From positions 1 to 5,337 of the forward strand of contig CAIUZX010000570.1 of assembly GCA_903903715.1 (NCBI GenBank): DNA of 5,337 nt, given 5' to 3'. A program made the position numbers and the translations under genes. The stretch is from an uncultured Caulobacterales bacterium. GTDB lineage: Bacteria > Pseudomonadota > Alphaproteobacteria > Caulobacterales > Caulobacteraceae. The notes under the pieces are model-generated. The model was not told the origin of the DNA. It did no database searches and saw only the letters and a program-made list of their open reading frames with translations. Each line of letters starts with the position of its first letter. Within the stretch, counting starts at the first letter, position 1. Below are positions 4,270 to 5,337 of the stretch, piece after piece.

Positions 4270-5337
4270 TCAGCGCTTCGCCAGAAAGGCCTGCGACTGC
4301 CGCCCCGCCAGCTCCACCAGATCGCCCTCGGCCAGATTGACGTCGATCAGATGCAGGCCCCAGCTCTTCAGCACCGTCTTGCCGATGAGAATGTCGCCTG
4401 GAATGGTCTTGGCGCGCGGGCCCTTGCCGGGGGTCAGGCTGATCGAGAAATATGACGCGCCGTCCGCCTTGACGCAGGCGCCGTGGACCAGTCCTGGCAG
4501 GCGCACGAAGGGCGTGGCGATCTTTGTCCCCTGACCCGCCCAGTCGGGCGCCGGGTTGGAGGTCGGCCCCATCCCGGCCGCGATCAGATAGGCGTCAAGC
4601 TCGGTCCCGCCGTTCAGCAGCGCCGCCGGGCTGACGCAGGCGGTGGTCTGTCCCACGGGCGCGCGGCCAAAGCGCGCGTCAGCGGGGGGCGGGATCTCCT
4701 CCCGGAAGCTGTTGTAGGCGACCACGCAGCCGGTCTGGGCGGCGGAGCGGCACAGCGGCGTTGCGGTGAAACTGCCGCCGATGTCCGACCCGTCCGCCAC
4801 AGTCACCTGCCCGCCCAGCAGATAGGCGGCGATGAGGCGCGACTGGGCCGGGCGTCCCTCGATCTCCTCCTTGATCAACTGAGTGAGGTGGCGCGTCCCT
4901 TGCGAGTGACTGATCAGGATCACCCCGCGCCCCTTGTTGTCGTGGGCGAGGTAATGTCTCCAGGCGTCGCGCACGTCCTCATAGGCAAGTTTCGGGTCGC
5001 CGGGGTTCGGCTTTCCCGCCATGGCGGTCCGCAAGGCCGAGAGGGTCACCTGACGATACATCGGCGCGAACAGGCGGCACGTCGACCCAAACCTTGCGAA
5101 CTGAGCGGTGATCACCGACTGCTCCGCCGCCGTCACCCGCATGTCGCTGTTCGGCATCCCTTGCGTCGAGACCGTCGGATAGACGTAGAAGCAGTCCACC
5201 GGCGGGTTCGCGGCGGCCTTGAACGGCTCTGCGCGGACCGAACCGTCCTCGGAGACGACCGTCGCGGAAAGGCTCGTATGGGTGCAGGCGTCGATTCGCC
5301 TCGGCCGACAAAGCCAGGTTTCGGGCTTCGCATAGTC
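4270..5337 (-). CDS. DUF3089 alpha/beta-hydrolase-like protein, N-terminus outside window
   Basis: The frame stays open to the window edge. The 46 codons before the GTG at 5199 read as family-like sequence (WLCRP, DAC, DG, then VDCFYVYPTVS), so that GTG is an internal valine and the true start lies beyond 5337. In total 355 residues are visible. Counting from the edge, the nucleophile-elbow region GVILISHSQGTRHL places the likely catalytic Ser at residue 145; the usual G-x-S-x-G has Ser for the first Gly (SHSQG). A C-terminal WGLHLIDVNL holds a candidate catalytic His at residue 329. Eight cysteines (10, 18, 49, 87, 196, 204, 234, 288) suit disulfides in an exported protein, but any signal peptide would be outside the window. 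The protein is probably a periplasmic or envelope hydrolase with unknown substrate; members of this family are largely uncharacterised. It is the first visible gene of the minus-strand run and lies 39 nt before the glycosyltransferase gene. Confidence 0.88.
   Translation of the reverse strand, partial: DYAKPETWLCRPRRIDACTHTSLSATVVSEDGSVRAEPFKAAANPPVDCFYVYPTVSTQGMPNSDMRVTAAEQSVITAQFARFGSTCRLFAPMYRQVTLSALRTAMAGKPNPGDPKLAYEDVRDAWRHYLAHDNKGRGVILISHSQGTRHLTQLIKEEIEGRPAQSRLIAAYLLGGQVTVADGSDIGGSFTATPLCRSAAQTGCVVAYNSFREEIPPPADARFGRAPVGQTTACVSPAALLNGGTELDAYLIAAGMGPTSNPAPDWAGQGTKIATPFVRLPGLVHGACVKADGASYFSISLTPGKGPRAKTIPGDILIGKTVLKSWGLHLIDVNLAEGDLVELAGRQSQAFLAKR

Noticed and set aside
5197..5199. GTG as start of the DUF3089 protein
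   Set aside because: The frame continues to the window edge and the upstream 46 codons read as family-like sequence (WLCRP, VDCFYVYPTVS), so this is an internal Val.

Overview
This is a compact, GC-rich window of bacterial chromosomal DNA. It holds five protein-coding genes, two of them cut by the window edges, and one patterned intergenic region. High GC in third codon positions, a split glycine decarboxylase (a separate GcvPB subunit) and the overall character of the proteins suggest an alphaproteobacterium, perhaps near Caulobacterales. That placement is inference from general features: there is no rRNA or other marker gene in the window.

Layout. Bases 1-918 (+) carry the C-terminal part of gcvPB, the PLP-binding P-protein subunit of the glycine cleavage system. 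Bases 919-1138 are non-coding, visibly less GC-rich than the genes, and contain several short symmetrical elements, including a perfect 16-bp palindrome and a parS-like TTTCAC/GTGAAA inverted repeat. Bases 1139-1471 (+) encode a 110-residue, Arg- and Trp-rich protein with two membrane segments, read from a TTG start. Its stop lies 3 bp from the stop of the convergent gene on the other strand.

The minus strand from 5337 down to 1475 reads as one probable operon: a DUF3089 alpha/beta-hydrolase-like protein (5' end outside the window), then after 39 nt a GT4-family glycosyltransferase, then, through a 1-nt TGATG overlap, an AsnB-type glutamine-dependent amidotransferase. A glycosyltransferase translationally coupled to an AsnB-family enzyme fits a role in surface glycan assembly or modification, with the amidotransferase possibly amidating a sugar acid rather than aspartate. 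This is inferred from gene order only.

No rRNA, tRNA, CRISPR array, insertion sequence or phage gene was seen. No convincing new biological system is visible. The points most worth a second look are the palindromes in 919-1138, the coupled GT4-amidotransferase pair, and a substituted glutamate in the GT4 EX7E motif.
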